From assembly GCF_032477075.1 (NCBI RefSeq), contig NZ_JAWDXO010000009.1, positions 20,221 through 84,220 on the forward strand: a DNA stretch of 64,000 nt. The letters run 5' to 3'. The notes beneath the pieces are model-generated. The model was not told the DNA's origin. It did no database searches and was given only the letters and a program-made list of their open reading frames with translations. The DNA is from Fusobacterium sp. (GTDB lineage: Bacteria; Fusobacteriota; Fusobacteriia; Fusobacteriales; Fusobacteriaceae). Position 1 is the first letter of the stretch. Each line of letters starts with the position of its first letter. The position numbers and the translations under genes were made by a program. Shown here piece by piece: positions 7,676 to 16,451 of this stretch.

Positions 7676-8446
7676 ATGAAATTTAGCTATTATCCTGGTT
7701 GTACTTTAAAAACTAAAGCACAAGACCTTGAGAAATATGCCTTAGATTCAGCTGCTGCTTTAGGTGTAGAATTGGAAGAGCAGAAAGATTGGCAATGCTG
7801 TGGTGCTGTATTTCCATTAGGTTCAGATGAAATTGCTACAAAACTTTCTTCAGTAAGAAGTTTAGCTGCTTCTTATGCCAAGGGAGAGAAACTTGTGACT
7901 ATATGTTCTGCATGTCATCATGTAATCAAAAGAACAAATGAAGAATTAAAATCTAATGAGGATATGAGAAGAAAAGTTAATAATTATCTGCAATTAGAAA
8001 ACAACTACTCAGGAGAAGGTGAAGTAATTCACTATCTTGAAATGTTAAGAGATGAAATAGGATTTGATAAGATAGGAGAAAAAGTTGTGAATCCTCTTAA
8101 TCGTAAAATTGCAGCTTATTATGGATGTATGCTTTTGAAGCCTAAAAAGGCAATGAACTTTGATGATCCAGAAAATCCATCAATAATAGAGAATTTTATA
8201 AAAGCACTTGGAGGAACTCCGGTACTTTACCCATATAGAACAGAATGCTGTGGAGCTTACCTTGCTGTAAATAATAAAGAGCTTACAGAAAAAATGAGCA
8301 GCAAGATAATAAAGTCAGCTTTAGATAATGGAGCAGAGGAAATAGTAACAGCTTGTCCTTTGTGCAAGTATAACTTGGAACTTAAAGATACAACATCAGT
8401 AAGTTATTTTTCAGAGATTTTAGCTGAAGCTTTAGGAGTTAAGTAA
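7676..8446 (+). CDS. hdrB: Heterodisulfide reductase subunit B-like protein HdrB
   Basis: 256 residues with two cysteine-rich CCG domains. The first begins YYPGCTLK and includes WQCCGAVFPLG and CSACHHV; the second has AYYGCML, TECCGAYL and CPLCKYNL. In methanogens these bind noncubane [4Fe-4S] clusters that reduce the CoM-S-S-CoB disulfide. Fusobacteria lack those coenzymes, so the natural disulfide or acceptor here is unknown. First gene of the operon, with GGGAGG before its ATG. HdrB homologues in bacteria form complexes with HdrC and HdrA, encoded next. Confidence 0.93.
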   Translation: MKFSYYPGCTLKTKAQDLEKYALDSAAALGVELEEQKDWQCCGAVFPLGSDEIATKLSSVRSLAASYAKGEKLVTICSACHHVIKRTNEELKSNEDMRRKVNNYLQLENNYSGEGEVIHYLEMLRDEIGFDKIGEKVVNPLNRKIAAYYGCMLLKPKKAMNFDDPENPSIIENFIKALGGTPVLYPYRTECCGAYLAVNNKELTEKMSSKIIKSALDNGAEEIVTACPLCKYNLELKDTTSVSYFSEILAEALGVK

Positions 8447-8473
8447 AATATTTCTAAAGACAGGGAGGAAAAA

Positions 8474-8887
8474 TTGGAAAGAGATAAAGTAGTTTTCAAT
8501 AAAGATAAAAAAGATGTATTTACAATAGAGGAAATCAGTAAGGAAAAAACAGCAAACTGTATGCAGTGTGGAAAATGTTCTGCTGGATGTCCTGCTACAG
8601 ATGGAATGGATATACTTCCTCATCAGGTAATAAGACATCTGCAAATGGGAGACGTAGAAACAATAAAAAACAGTAAAACTATATGGACTTGTGCTTCTTG
8701 TTTTACTTGTGCTTCTTGTTGTCCTAGAAATGTAGATCTTTGTAAACTGATGGAAGCAGTTCGTCTAACTATTGTAAGAAAAAAAGGAAGCAGCAAGTTG
8801 ATTCCAGAAGATGTACCAGAAATAATGTCAGATAAAAAGATGCCGCAGCAAGCTATTGTCAGTGCATTTCGTAAATATAGTAAATAA
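8474..8887 (+). CDS. hdrC: Heterodisulfide reductase subunit C-like ferredoxin HdrC
   Basis: 137-residue iron-sulfur protein that carries electrons between HdrA and HdrB. Two [4Fe-4S] motifs are visible, CMQCGKCSAGCP (about residues 33-44) and CASCFTCASCCP (about 76-87). The start is TTG at 8474, six bases after GGGAGG; no in-frame ATG precedes the first cluster. No membrane segment, so a cytoplasmic complex is expected. Confidence 0.92.
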   Translation: MERDKVVFNKDKKDVFTIEEISKEKTANCMQCGKCSAGCPATDGMDILPHQVIRHLQMGDVETIKNSKTIWTCASCFTCASCCPRNVDLCKLMEAVRLTIVRKKGSSKLIPEDVPEIMSDKKMPQQAIVSAFRKYSK

Positions 8888-8911
8888 ACTGTTTTGTGAG
8901 GAGGAAAGAGA

Positions 8912-10897
8912 TTGCAAAGAGTTGGAGTTTTTGTTTGTTGGTGCGGGAATAATATAGCAGGTACTGTAGATGTAGAGAGAGTATCTGAAGTAGCAAAGGA
9001 TATTCCTGGAGTAGTTTATTCAACAAATTATCAATATATGTGCTCTGAGATAGGGCAAAATTTATTAAAAGATGCTATAAAAGAATATAATTTAGATAGA
9101 GTAGTAGTTGCTTCATGTTCTCCTAGAATGCATGAAACAACATTTCGTAATGCAGCTGCAAAAGCTGGATTGAATCCATATCTTGTGGAGATAGCTAATA
9201 TAAGAGAACACTGTTCATGGGTACATAAAGATAAAGAACAGGGAACAGAAAAAGCAATAGCACTTGTAAAAGCTGCTGTAGCAAAAGCTATTCTTAATGC
9301 TCCATTAGTATCAGGAGAAAGCGGAGTAGAAAAAAGAGCATTGGTAATTGGAGGGGGAATTGCAGGTATACAAACAGCTATTGATATAGCTGATGCTGGA
9401 TTCAAAGTAGATATAGTTGAGAAGCAGCCAAGCATAGGTGGAAAAATGGCCCAATTAGATAAAACATTCCCTACACTTGATTGTTCAGCATGTATTTTAA
9501 CACCTAAAATGGTTGATGCTTCTATGCATCCAAATATTACTTTGCATACATATAGTGAAATAGAAGCTGTAAATGGTTATGTAGGAAATTTTACAGTATC
9601 TATAAAGAAAAAAGCACGTTATGTAGATATGGACAAATGTACAGGTTGTGGAATCTGTGTTGAAAAATGTCCTTCAAGAAAAGCAGGAAACGAATTTGAA
9701 GAAAATCTGACTAAAAGAGGAGCTATATACAAAGCATTTGCACAGGCAGTACCAAATGTACCAGTAATTGATAGTATTCAATGTATAAAAATGGCAACTG
9801 GAAAATGTGGAATATGTGAAAAACTTTGTATGGCAAAAGCAATAGATTTTTCTCAAAAAGATGAAATTATTGAAGAGAAATATGGAGCTATAGTGGTTGC
9901 TACTGGATATGATCTTATCAATCTTGAGAAGTTAGGAGAATATAATTATTCTCATCCTAATGTAATAACTTCATTGGAATTTGAAAGACTTACAAATGCA
10001 GCAGGACCTACTCATGGAAAATTTCTTAAACCTTCAGATAATACAAAGCCTAAAAAAGTAGTTTTTGTACAATGTGTTGGTTCAAGAGATACAAGCGACA
10101 GAGGAAAACCTTACTGTTCAAAAATATGTTGTATGTATACAGCAAAACATGCAATGCTCCTTAGAGATAAATATCCAGATATTGAGGCATATGTATTCTA
10201 TATAGATGTAAGAACACCTGGTAAAAACTTTGATGAATTTCAAAGAAGAGCAGTTGAAGAATATGGAGTTCAATATATCAAAGGTATGGTTGGAAAAGTA
10301 TTCCCAGAAGGGGATAAATTAATGGTAAATGGTGTAGATGCCCTTACTGGGCAGACAGTTGTTATAGATGCTGATATGGTAGTATTGGCAGCAGCTACAA
10401 GAGCTAAAGATGATGCTGTAGCTTTAAAAAGAAAGCTTAACATAAGTACAGATACAAACAACTTCTTTACAGAGGCACATCCAAAACTTAAACCAGTGGA
10501 AACTGCTTCAGCAGGAATATATCTGGCAGGAGCTTGTCAAGGGCCTAAAGATATTCCTGAAACAGTAGCACAAGCCAGTGCAGCAGCAGCAAAGGCTATA
10601 ATTCTCCTTTGTAAGGATAAACTGGTAAATAATCCTTGTGTATCTTCTGTAAATACTGATTTATGCAGTGGTTGCGGTCAATGTGCACAAATGTGTCCAT
10701 ATGATGCTATCTCTTTAAAAATGACAGATATTAGAGATCACGGAAAAGTTGTAAGAAGATTAGTGGCAACAGTAAATGATGCACTATGTCAAGGATGTGG
10801 AGGATGTACAGTATCTTGCCGTCCAGGAGCGATTGACCTTAGAGGATTCTCAAATAAACAAATTATGGCGGAGGTAGATGCAATATGTCGTCTGTAG
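8912..10897 (+). CDS. hdrA: Heterodisulfide reductase subunit A-like flavoprotein HdrA
   Basis: 661 residues, normal for HdrA, the subunit that carries the bifurcating FAD. A 130-residue N-terminal domain starting VGVFVCWCGNN precedes the FAD fold (GGGIAGIQTAIDIADAG near residue 148). The HdrA-specific cysteine block DCSACILTPKM follows. Ferredoxin motifs are CTGCGICVEKCP (about 243), CSGCGQCAQMCP (about 585) and CQGCGGCTVSC (about 628). TTG start after GAGGAGG. Overlaps the MvhD-like gene by 13 bases, implying coupled synthesis. In related complexes HdrA splits an electron pair between a high-potential disulfide or enoate and ferredoxin. Confidence 0.95.
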   Translation: MQRVGVFVCWCGNNIAGTVDVERVSEVAKDIPGVVYSTNYQYMCSEIGQNLLKDAIKEYNLDRVVVASCSPRMHETTFRNAAAKAGLNPYLVEIANIREHCSWVHKDKEQGTEKAIALVKAAVAKAILNAPLVSGESGVEKRALVIGGGIAGIQTAIDIADAGFKVDIVEKQPSIGGKMAQLDKTFPTLDCSACILTPKMVDASMHPNITLHTYSEIEAVNGYVGNFTVSIKKKARYVDMDKCTGCGICVEKCPSRKAGNEFEENLTKRGAIYKAFAQAVPNVPVIDSIQCIKMATGKCGICEKLCMAKAIDFSQKDEIIEEKYGAIVVATGYDLINLEKLGEYNYSHPNVITSLEFERLTNAAGPTHGKFLKPSDNTKPKKVVFVQCVGSRDTSDRGKPYCSKICCMYTAKHAMLLRDKYPDIEAYVFYIDVRTPGKNFDEFQRRAVEEYGVQYIKGMVGKVFPEGDKLMVNGVDALTGQTVVIDADMVVLAAATRAKDDAVALKRKLNISTDTNNFFTEAHPKLKPVETASAGIYLAGACQGPKDIPETVAQASAAAAKAIILLCKDKLVNNPCVSSVNTDLCSGCGQCAQMCPYDAISLKMTDIRDHGKVVRRLVATVNDALCQGCGGCTVSCRPGAIDLRGFSNKQIMAEVDAICRL

Positions 10898-11334
10898 AAA
10901 AAGTAGAAAAAGAAGAGTTCAAACCTTTGATAGTTGCATTCTGCTGTAACTGGTGCAGTTATGCAGGTGCAGACTTAGCAGGAACAAGCAGACTGAACTA
11001 CCCTGCTAATGTAAAAATAATTCGTGTTCCTTGCTCTTGCAGAGTAAATACTAACTTTATAATTCGTGCATTCCAGAAGGGTGCAGATGGAGTGGTTATT
11101 GCAGGATGCCATCCAGGAGACTGTCACTACTCAACAGGAAACTATTACACAAGACGTCGTTTCTCTGTATTTATTAATCTTCTTGAATATATGGGAATAG
11201 AAAAAGAACGTTTTAAAATAGACTGGATATCAGCTGCAGAAGCAAATAAATTTGCTACAGTAATGAATGAAGTATTGGAAAACGTTCATAAACTTGGGCC
11301 AAATAAAAAGTTGAGGGATGGTAGATGGAAATAA
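10885..11334 (+). CDS. MvhD/FlxD-like hydrogenase iron-sulfur subunit
   Basis: 149 residues. Family blocks FCCNWCSYAGADLAG at the N-terminus, RVPCSCRV, and AGCHPGDCHY identify the MvhD family ([2Fe-2S] protein linking an electron-input module to HdrA). In Desulfovibrio FlxABCD-HdrABC complexes this subunit is FlxD. GGAGG lies ten bases before the ATG, inside hdrA. It overlaps the next gene by ten bases. No hydrogenase genes are adjacent, so electrons are expected from the Flx proteins that follow. Confidence 0.9.
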   Translation: MSSVEKVEKEEFKPLIVAFCCNWCSYAGADLAGTSRLNYPANVKIIRVPCSCRVNTNFIIRAFQKGADGVVIAGCHPGDCHYSTGNYYTRRRFSVFINLLEYMGIEKERFKIDWISAAEANKFATVMNEVLENVHKLGPNKKLRDGRWK

Positions 11335-12200
11335 TGACTGAAAAAATTAGAGAAATAGCTAAAGAAGCACTTTCAAGTAATAAAGTCCAAATGGTAATTG
11401 GTTGGGAAAAGGGAGACTTCTCATTTGAATCTATACCAGTTTTCATCACAGATGCAGAACAAACAGATAAACTTGTATTAGATGTTTACTGTATAAATAA
11501 CCTAAGCAAATATCTTATGGAACAAACACAGAAATATGAAAAAATTGGAATATTTTTAAAAGGATGCGATTCATTAGGGTTAAACCAGTTATTAAAAGAC
11601 CATAGAATAGACAGAGAAAAAGTTTATATATGGGGAGTTCCATGTAATGGAATGGTTGATTCTAAAAATAATAAATATACAAAATGTGAAACTTGTCTTC
11701 ACCCTACTCCAGTAGTATATGATGAATTACTGGGAGAAGAGATAACTTCTGAAATTGATTCTGAAGAAAGATTCAGAGAAGTAAAAATACTTGAAAATAT
11801 GACTGCTGATGAAAGATATGAATTCTGGAGCAATGAATTTTCAAGATGCATCAGATGTAATGCCTGTCGTAATATATGTCCAGCATGCAGCTGTGTAAAA
11901 TGTGTATTTGACAATGATGAGATAAATGTTTTAGGAAAAGCTAATGTAGCTCCTGAAAATGGATTCTTTCACTTAACAAGAGCCTATCATGTAGCTGGGA
12001 ACTGTGTAGACTGTGGAGAATGTGCAAGAATATGCCCTGCTCATATCAGACTTGATTTATTAAATAGAAAAATAATAAAAGATATTAATGAAACTTATGG
12101 AACATGGGAAGCAGGACTTGATTCTGAAACTCCAGCACCATTGGTATCATATACTCTAGAAGATAAAGATAATTTTGCAGTAAAAAAAGGAGGTAAATAA
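11325..12200 (+). CDS. 4Fe-4S dicluster protein of the Flx module (FlxC-like)
   Basis: 291 residues. The N-terminal 150 residues form a domain with GVPCNGM and CETCLHPTPVVYD, resembling proteins of coenzyme-F420-hydrogenase/FrhB-type electron modules. The C-terminal half carries two [4Fe-4S] motifs, CIRCNACRNICPACSC (about residue 184) and CVDCGECARICP (about residue 227). It overlaps its neighbours by ten bases and one base. The role as an electron relay between the NADH-oxidising subunit and the MvhD-like protein is inferred from gene order in Flx-Hdr clusters. Confidence 0.8.
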   Translation: MEIMTEKIREIAKEALSSNKVQMVIGWEKGDFSFESIPVFITDAEQTDKLVLDVYCINNLSKYLMEQTQKYEKIGIFLKGCDSLGLNQLLKDHRIDREKVYIWGVPCNGMVDSKNNKYTKCETCLHPTPVVYDELLGEEITSEIDSEERFREVKILENMTADERYEFWSNEFSRCIRCNACRNICPACSCVKCVFDNDEINVLGKANVAPENGFFHLTRAYHVAGNCVDCGECARICPAHIRLDLLNRKIIKDINETYGTWEAGLDSETPAPLVSYTLEDKDNFAVKKGGK

Positions 12201-13228
12201 TGAAAAAAGTATTAAAAAGCAGATTGCCTGAATTATGGGAAGCTATTAATAATAATTTTGATTTATTTCTTCCTGTGGAAAATGGTACTCTTGTAAATTT
12301 TGGAAGCTATAGTGCTGATAAAAATGTAAGATTAGATGTACTTAAAACAAATTCATCTGTGAAAGAGTTTGTTTTTCCACAAACTGAAACATATTTAAAA
12401 TTTAAGAATACAAGAAAAAAACTTGAACTGACACCAGTAAATGTAGAGGGAAGAGAGTATGTACTTTTTGGTGTGAGAAACTGTGATGCAGCAAGTTTTA
12501 AAATAATGGATAACATATTCTTGAGAGAGCCAGTGGATACATATTACAGAGCTCACAGAGAAAGAGGAATCATAGTAACTATGGCATGTAATTCACCAGA
12601 GGAAACTTGTTTCTGCAGCGGTTTTGGAATAGATGCAGCTGAAGCTTCACCAGCTTCTGATATAGTTACTTGGGATATGGGGGACTATATCTTATGGGAA
12701 GCTAAAACTGATAAGGGAGAAAAACTTATAGCTGCTGTATTTTCTGTACTTGAAGATGCTGAAGATGTAAATGTTCTTGAAACACTAAAAAAAGAAATCA
12801 AGGAAAAAATAGAATCTCTTCCTTTAAAGGAGCTTAATCCTAAAAAAATAACTAGAGAGCAGCAGGAACTTTTTGATATGGAAGACTTCTGGGGAGATAT
12901 CAGTAAAAAGTGTCTGGCTTGTGGATCTTGTACATTTGTATGTCCAACTTGCCACTGTTATGATGTAAAAGATTATGATGGAGGAAATTCTGGAGAAAGA
13001 TACAGATGCTGGGATTCTTGCATGATATCAGACTTTACTCGTATGGCTCATGGAAATCCAAGAACTAATCAGTTACAGAGAGTAAGACAGAGATTTATGC
13101 ATAAACTTGTATATTATCCAAAAAATCATGATGGATTGTACTCATGTGTAGGATGTGGAAGATGTGTTGAAAAATGTCCTGTAGGATTAAATATAGTAAG
13201 AGTAATAAAAAGATTGGGGGAGGAATAA
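12200..13228 (+). CDS. 4Fe-4S dicluster electron-transfer protein (FlxB/AsrA-like)
   Basis: 342 residues, similar in plan to anaerobic sulfite reductase subunit A and hydrogenase beta subunits. A long N-terminal region includes VLFGVRNCDAASFKIMD and CNSPEETCFC, followed by two [4Fe-4S] sites, CLACGSCTFVCPTCHC (about residue 238) and CVGCGRCVEKCP (about residue 317). Its ATG overlaps the previous stop by one base and is preceded by AGGAGG; one base separates it from the next gene. With the FAD/NAD protein downstream it would form the NADH input module. Confidence 0.82.
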   Translation: MKKVLKSRLPELWEAINNNFDLFLPVENGTLVNFGSYSADKNVRLDVLKTNSSVKEFVFPQTETYLKFKNTRKKLELTPVNVEGREYVLFGVRNCDAASFKIMDNIFLREPVDTYYRAHRERGIIVTMACNSPEETCFCSGFGIDAAEASPASDIVTWDMGDYILWEAKTDKGEKLIAAVFSVLEDAEDVNVLETLKKEIKEKIESLPLKELNPKKITREQQELFDMEDFWGDISKKCLACGSCTFVCPTCHCYDVKDYDGGNSGERYRCWDSCMISDFTRMAHGNPRTNQLQRVRQRFMHKLVYYPKNHDGLYSCVGCGRCVEKCPVGLNIVRVIKRLGEE

Positions 13229-13229
13229 T

Positions 13230-14084
13230 ATGAGTTGTGGTTGCGGATGTCATGATAATGACCCTTTAATGCCTAAAGTGGCAATAATAACGAATATCAG
13301 AAGAGATACTCCTGATGTTACTACATTTAGAATAGAGAGTCCAGAAGGGGGAAAACCTTTTGATTTCATGCCAGGTCAATGTGCTATGCTGTCAGTTCCT
13401 CCAATAGGAGAAGCAATATTCTCTATAACTTCATCTCCTACTGTAAAAGATTACATGGAGTGCAGTATAAAGAAATGTGGAATAGTAACTGATTATATAC
13501 ATCAGCTTGAAGAAGGGGCAGAAATTGGTATAAGAGGACCATATGGAAATAATTTTCCTGTAGAAGAAGCAGATGTATTAAAAGGCAAAGATTTATTATT
13601 CATAGCTGGAGGGATAGGACTTGCTCCCCTTCGTTCAGTTATTAACTATGTAATGGATAATAGAGAAAATTATGGAAAAGTTGATATCGTTTATGGATCA
13701 CGTACTCCAGATGATTTAGTGCATCAAAATGATATTTTTAAAGTATGGCCTGCTCAGAAAGATACAAATGTGCATCTGACTGTAGACAGAGAATTTGAAG
13801 GATGGGATGGTCATGTTGGATTTGTACCAAACTATGTAAAAGAACTGGGACTTGATAATAATAAAGTTGCTCTTGTCTGCGGACCTCCAATCATGATTAA
13901 ATTTGTACTTCAAGGTTTGGAAGAAATAGGATTTAAAAAAGAGCAGGTATTCACTACACTGGAGCTTAAAATGAAGTGTGGTGTAGGAAAATGCGGACGT
14001 TGTAACATTGGAGATAAATATGTATGTAAAGATGGTCCTGTATTTAGATGTGACGAAATTTCAGAACTTCCAAATGAATATTAA
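13230..14084 (+). CDS. flxA: FAD/NAD(P)H-binding oxidoreductase, FlxA-like
   Basis: 284 residues of the ferredoxin-NADP reductase superfamily. An N-terminal CGCGCH precedes the FAD domain (FMPGQCAMLS, FSITSSPT), then the NAD-binding motif AGGIGLAPLRS near residue 131 and CGPPIMI. A C-terminal [2Fe-2S] site is formed by CGVGKCGRCNIG and a later C. This plan matches FlxA and AsrB/dihydroorotate dehydrogenase electron-transfer subunits. As the only clear pyridine-nucleotide site in the operon it is the likely entry point for NADH electrons. NADH versus NADPH preference cannot be read from sequence with certainty. Confidence 0.85.
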   Translation: MSCGCGCHDNDPLMPKVAIITNIRRDTPDVTTFRIESPEGGKPFDFMPGQCAMLSVPPIGEAIFSITSSPTVKDYMECSIKKCGIVTDYIHQLEEGAEIGIRGPYGNNFPVEEADVLKGKDLLFIAGGIGLAPLRSVINYVMDNRENYGKVDIVYGSRTPDDLVHQNDIFKVWPAQKDTNVHLTVDREFEGWDGHVGFVPNYVKELGLDNNKVALVCGPPIMIKFVLQGLEEIGFKKEQVFTTLELKMKCGVGKCGRCNIGDKYVCKDGPVFRCDEISELPNEY

Positions 14085-14116
14085 TATTGAGAAAAAATCA
14101 TAGTAAGGAGAAATAA

Positions 14117-14797
14117 ATGACTGAAAAGAAAATGGTTGATATATATATATTAGGTAAAAAATATACTGTACCTTCAACTTTAACAATAATGGATTCTATG
14201 GAGTATGCAGGATATCAGCTTATCAGAAGCTGCGGATGCAGATCAGGATTCTGTGGAGCATGTGCCACTGTATACAGAGTAAAAGGTGAAAGTGAACTTA
14301 AAGTAACACTTGCTTGTCAAAGTGAAGTGGAAGATGGAATGTATCTTACTCAAATTCCTTTTTTCCCAGGAAAGAAAGCAGTATATGATATGGATAAAGT
14401 AGAAGCATCTGCTGATACTATGGTAGAAAATTATCCTGAAATCTATAAATGTATAGGATGTAATGCTTGTACAAAAGGATGTTCTCAAGGAATCAATGTA
14501 ATGCAGTATATTGCATATGCACAGAGAGGAGAATTTGAGAAATGTGCTCATGAATCATTTGACTGTGTAGGATGCGGAATATGTGCATCAAAATGCCCTG
14601 CTGGAATAACTCATTACAATGTAGGACTTTTAGCTCGTCGTATTACTGGAAAACATATAGCTCCTAAGAGTAAACATTTAATTGAAAGAGTTGAAGAAAT
14701 CAATGCTGGAAAATTAGATGCAGAATTAGATGAAATGATGAATAAAAGTATAGATGAACTTAAAGATCTATACAATCACAGAGATATCACTAAATAG
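14117..14797 (+). CDS. Fumarate reductase-like iron-sulfur subunit (FrdB/TfrB-N type)
   Basis: 226 residues. The N-terminal plant-type [2Fe-2S] site is CGCRSGFCGAC plus C at LACQSE. Two ferredoxin motifs follow, CIGCNACTKGCSQGI and CVGCGICASKCPAGI. Classical FrdB/SdhB carries one [4Fe-4S] and one [3Fe-4S] cluster; here both sites keep all four cysteines, so two [4Fe-4S] clusters are expected. It lacks the HdrB-like C-terminal half found in methanogen thiol:fumarate reductase TfrB, whose equivalent here is the separate HdrB. No quinone-binding membrane anchor gene accompanies it. Confidence 0.85.
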   Translation: MTEKKMVDIYILGKKYTVPSTLTIMDSMEYAGYQLIRSCGCRSGFCGACATVYRVKGESELKVTLACQSEVEDGMYLTQIPFFPGKKAVYDMDKVEASADTMVENYPEIYKCIGCNACTKGCSQGINVMQYIAYAQRGEFEKCAHESFDCVGCGICASKCPAGITHYNVGLLARRITGKHIAPKSKHLIERVEEINAGKLDAELDEMMNKSIDELKDLYNHRDITK

Positions 14798-14819
14798 TAG
14801 GAATGGAGGTTTTTGATAG

Positions 14820-16424
14820 ATGTATACGGCAGAAATGAGAGAATTAATAAAAAAGGTTGAGGCAACTCGTCCAAGCAGAATGGGACATGATTTTCCAAGA
14901 TTGTCTCCAGAAGCTAAATTAGAAATATTAAAAAATAATCACCCAGACTATGTGGAAAGCGGATTCAGAGCACTTGATCTTGGAGTAAATGCAGGAGCTA
15001 AAGTACCTCAGGAATTAGCTGACTTGATTGAAGCAAAAAGTAGAGTGGAATTAGATAAAGTAAATCTTAATAAAATTGATTATGATGTGGATGTTCTTAT
15101 AATCGGAGCAGGAGGAGCAGGAGCCGCAGCAGCATTAGAAGCACATAATGCAGGAGCTAAAGTAATGATAGCTACTAAACTTCGTTTTGGAGATGCCAAC
15201 ACTATGATGGCTGAAGGAGGAATTCAAGCTGCTGACAAACCAGATGATTCCCCTGCAAGACATTATCTTGATGTATTAGGTGGAGGACATTTCACAAATA
15301 TTCCTGAACTTGCAAAAGCATTAGTTCATGATGCTCCAGGAGCTATTCAATGGCTTAACGAACTGGGAGTAATGTTTGATAAAGAAGAAGATGGAAGTAT
15401 GCATACTCAACATGGTGGAGGAACTTCAAGAAAAAGAATGCATGCTGCTGCTGATTACAGTGGAGCAGAAATAATGCGTGTACTTAGAGATGAAGTAAGA
15501 AATAAAGGTGTAGAGGTTATAGAATTTTCACCAGCTGTAGAACTTATAAAAGATACAGATGGAAAAGTAGCAGGAGCAGTATTATATAATCTTGAAACTA
15601 AAGAATATTCAGTAGCAAAAGCTAAAACTGTAATACTTGCTACTGGTGGAGCAGGAAGACTTCACTATCATGGTTTCCCTACTTCTAATCACTATGGAGC
15701 AACAGCTGATGGATTAATATTAGGTTACAGAGTAGGAGCAGAACTTGCTTTTGCTGATACTATCCAGTATCACCCTACAGGAGTTGCATTCCCATCTCAG
15801 ATATTTGGTGCATTAGTTACTGAAAAGGTAAGAGGACTTGGAGCTACGCCTCTTAATATAGATGGAGAGCAATTTGTATATCATTTAGAGACAAGAGATA
15901 TAGAAGCCTCAGCTATTATCAATGAATGTAATGTAAAAGGTAAAGGAATCCCTACACCAACTGGAGAAGTTGGAGTATGGCTGGACACTCCATTGATTGA
16001 TATGATACATGGAGAGGGAACACTGGAAAAAAGACTTCCTGCAATGTTTAGAATGTTTGAAAAATTTGGAATAGATATGAGAAAAGAACCAATCCTTATT
16101 TATCCAACACTTCATTATCAAAATGGGGGACTTCTAATTAATGATAAAGGTGAAACTAAAATAGAAAATCTATTTGTAGCTGGAGAATGTGCTGGAGGTA
16201 TCCACGGAAGAAACAGACTTATGGGGAACTCATTATTGGATATAATAGTGTTTGGTCGTAGAGCTGGTAAGAGTGCTGGAGCTAAAAGCAAAGAGGTTGA
16301 AGTAAAAGATTTAACATTAAAACATATAGATGAATATCATGAAGCATTAAAGGCAAGTGGAGTAGAGACTGACAGAGTATCTCCAATGCTGCTTCCTCGT
16401 TACAGACATGGTGCAGATAAGTAA
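14820..16424 (+). CDS. Fumarate reductase-like flavoprotein (FrdA/TfrA type)
   Basis: 534 residues of the FAD-binding fumarate reductase/succinate dehydrogenase family. The dinucleotide motif GAGGAGAAAALEAHNAGA lies near residue 98. Active-site residues are conserved: R in EKVRGLGA (general acid), H in HYQNGG and R in GRNRLMGNSL. The histidine that binds FAD covalently in FrdA is missing: the block reads NTMMAEGG where FrdA has SHTVAAEGG, so FAD should be non-covalent as in soluble enoate reductases. Together with the preceding gene it is probably the terminal reductase for fumarate or a similar dicarboxylate; the exact substrate is unproven. Confidence 0.88.
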   Translation: MYTAEMRELIKKVEATRPSRMGHDFPRLSPEAKLEILKNNHPDYVESGFRALDLGVNAGAKVPQELADLIEAKSRVELDKVNLNKIDYDVDVLIIGAGGAGAAAALEAHNAGAKVMIATKLRFGDANTMMAEGGIQAADKPDDSPARHYLDVLGGGHFTNIPELAKALVHDAPGAIQWLNELGVMFDKEEDGSMHTQHGGGTSRKRMHAAADYSGAEIMRVLRDEVRNKGVEVIEFSPAVELIKDTDGKVAGAVLYNLETKEYSVAKAKTVILATGGAGRLHYHGFPTSNHYGATADGLILGYRVGAELAFADTIQYHPTGVAFPSQIFGALVTEKVRGLGATPLNIDGEQFVYHLETRDIEASAIINECNVKGKGIPTPTGEVGVWLDTPLIDMIHGEGTLEKRLPAMFRMFEKFGIDMRKEPILIYPTLHYQNGGLLINDKGETKIENLFVAGECAGGIHGRNRLMGNSLLDIIVFGRRAGKSAGAKSKEVEVKDLTLKHIDEYHEALKASGVETDRVSPMLLPRYRHGADK

Positions 16425-16451
16425 AACTAACATATAAAAAGGGGGAATAAA

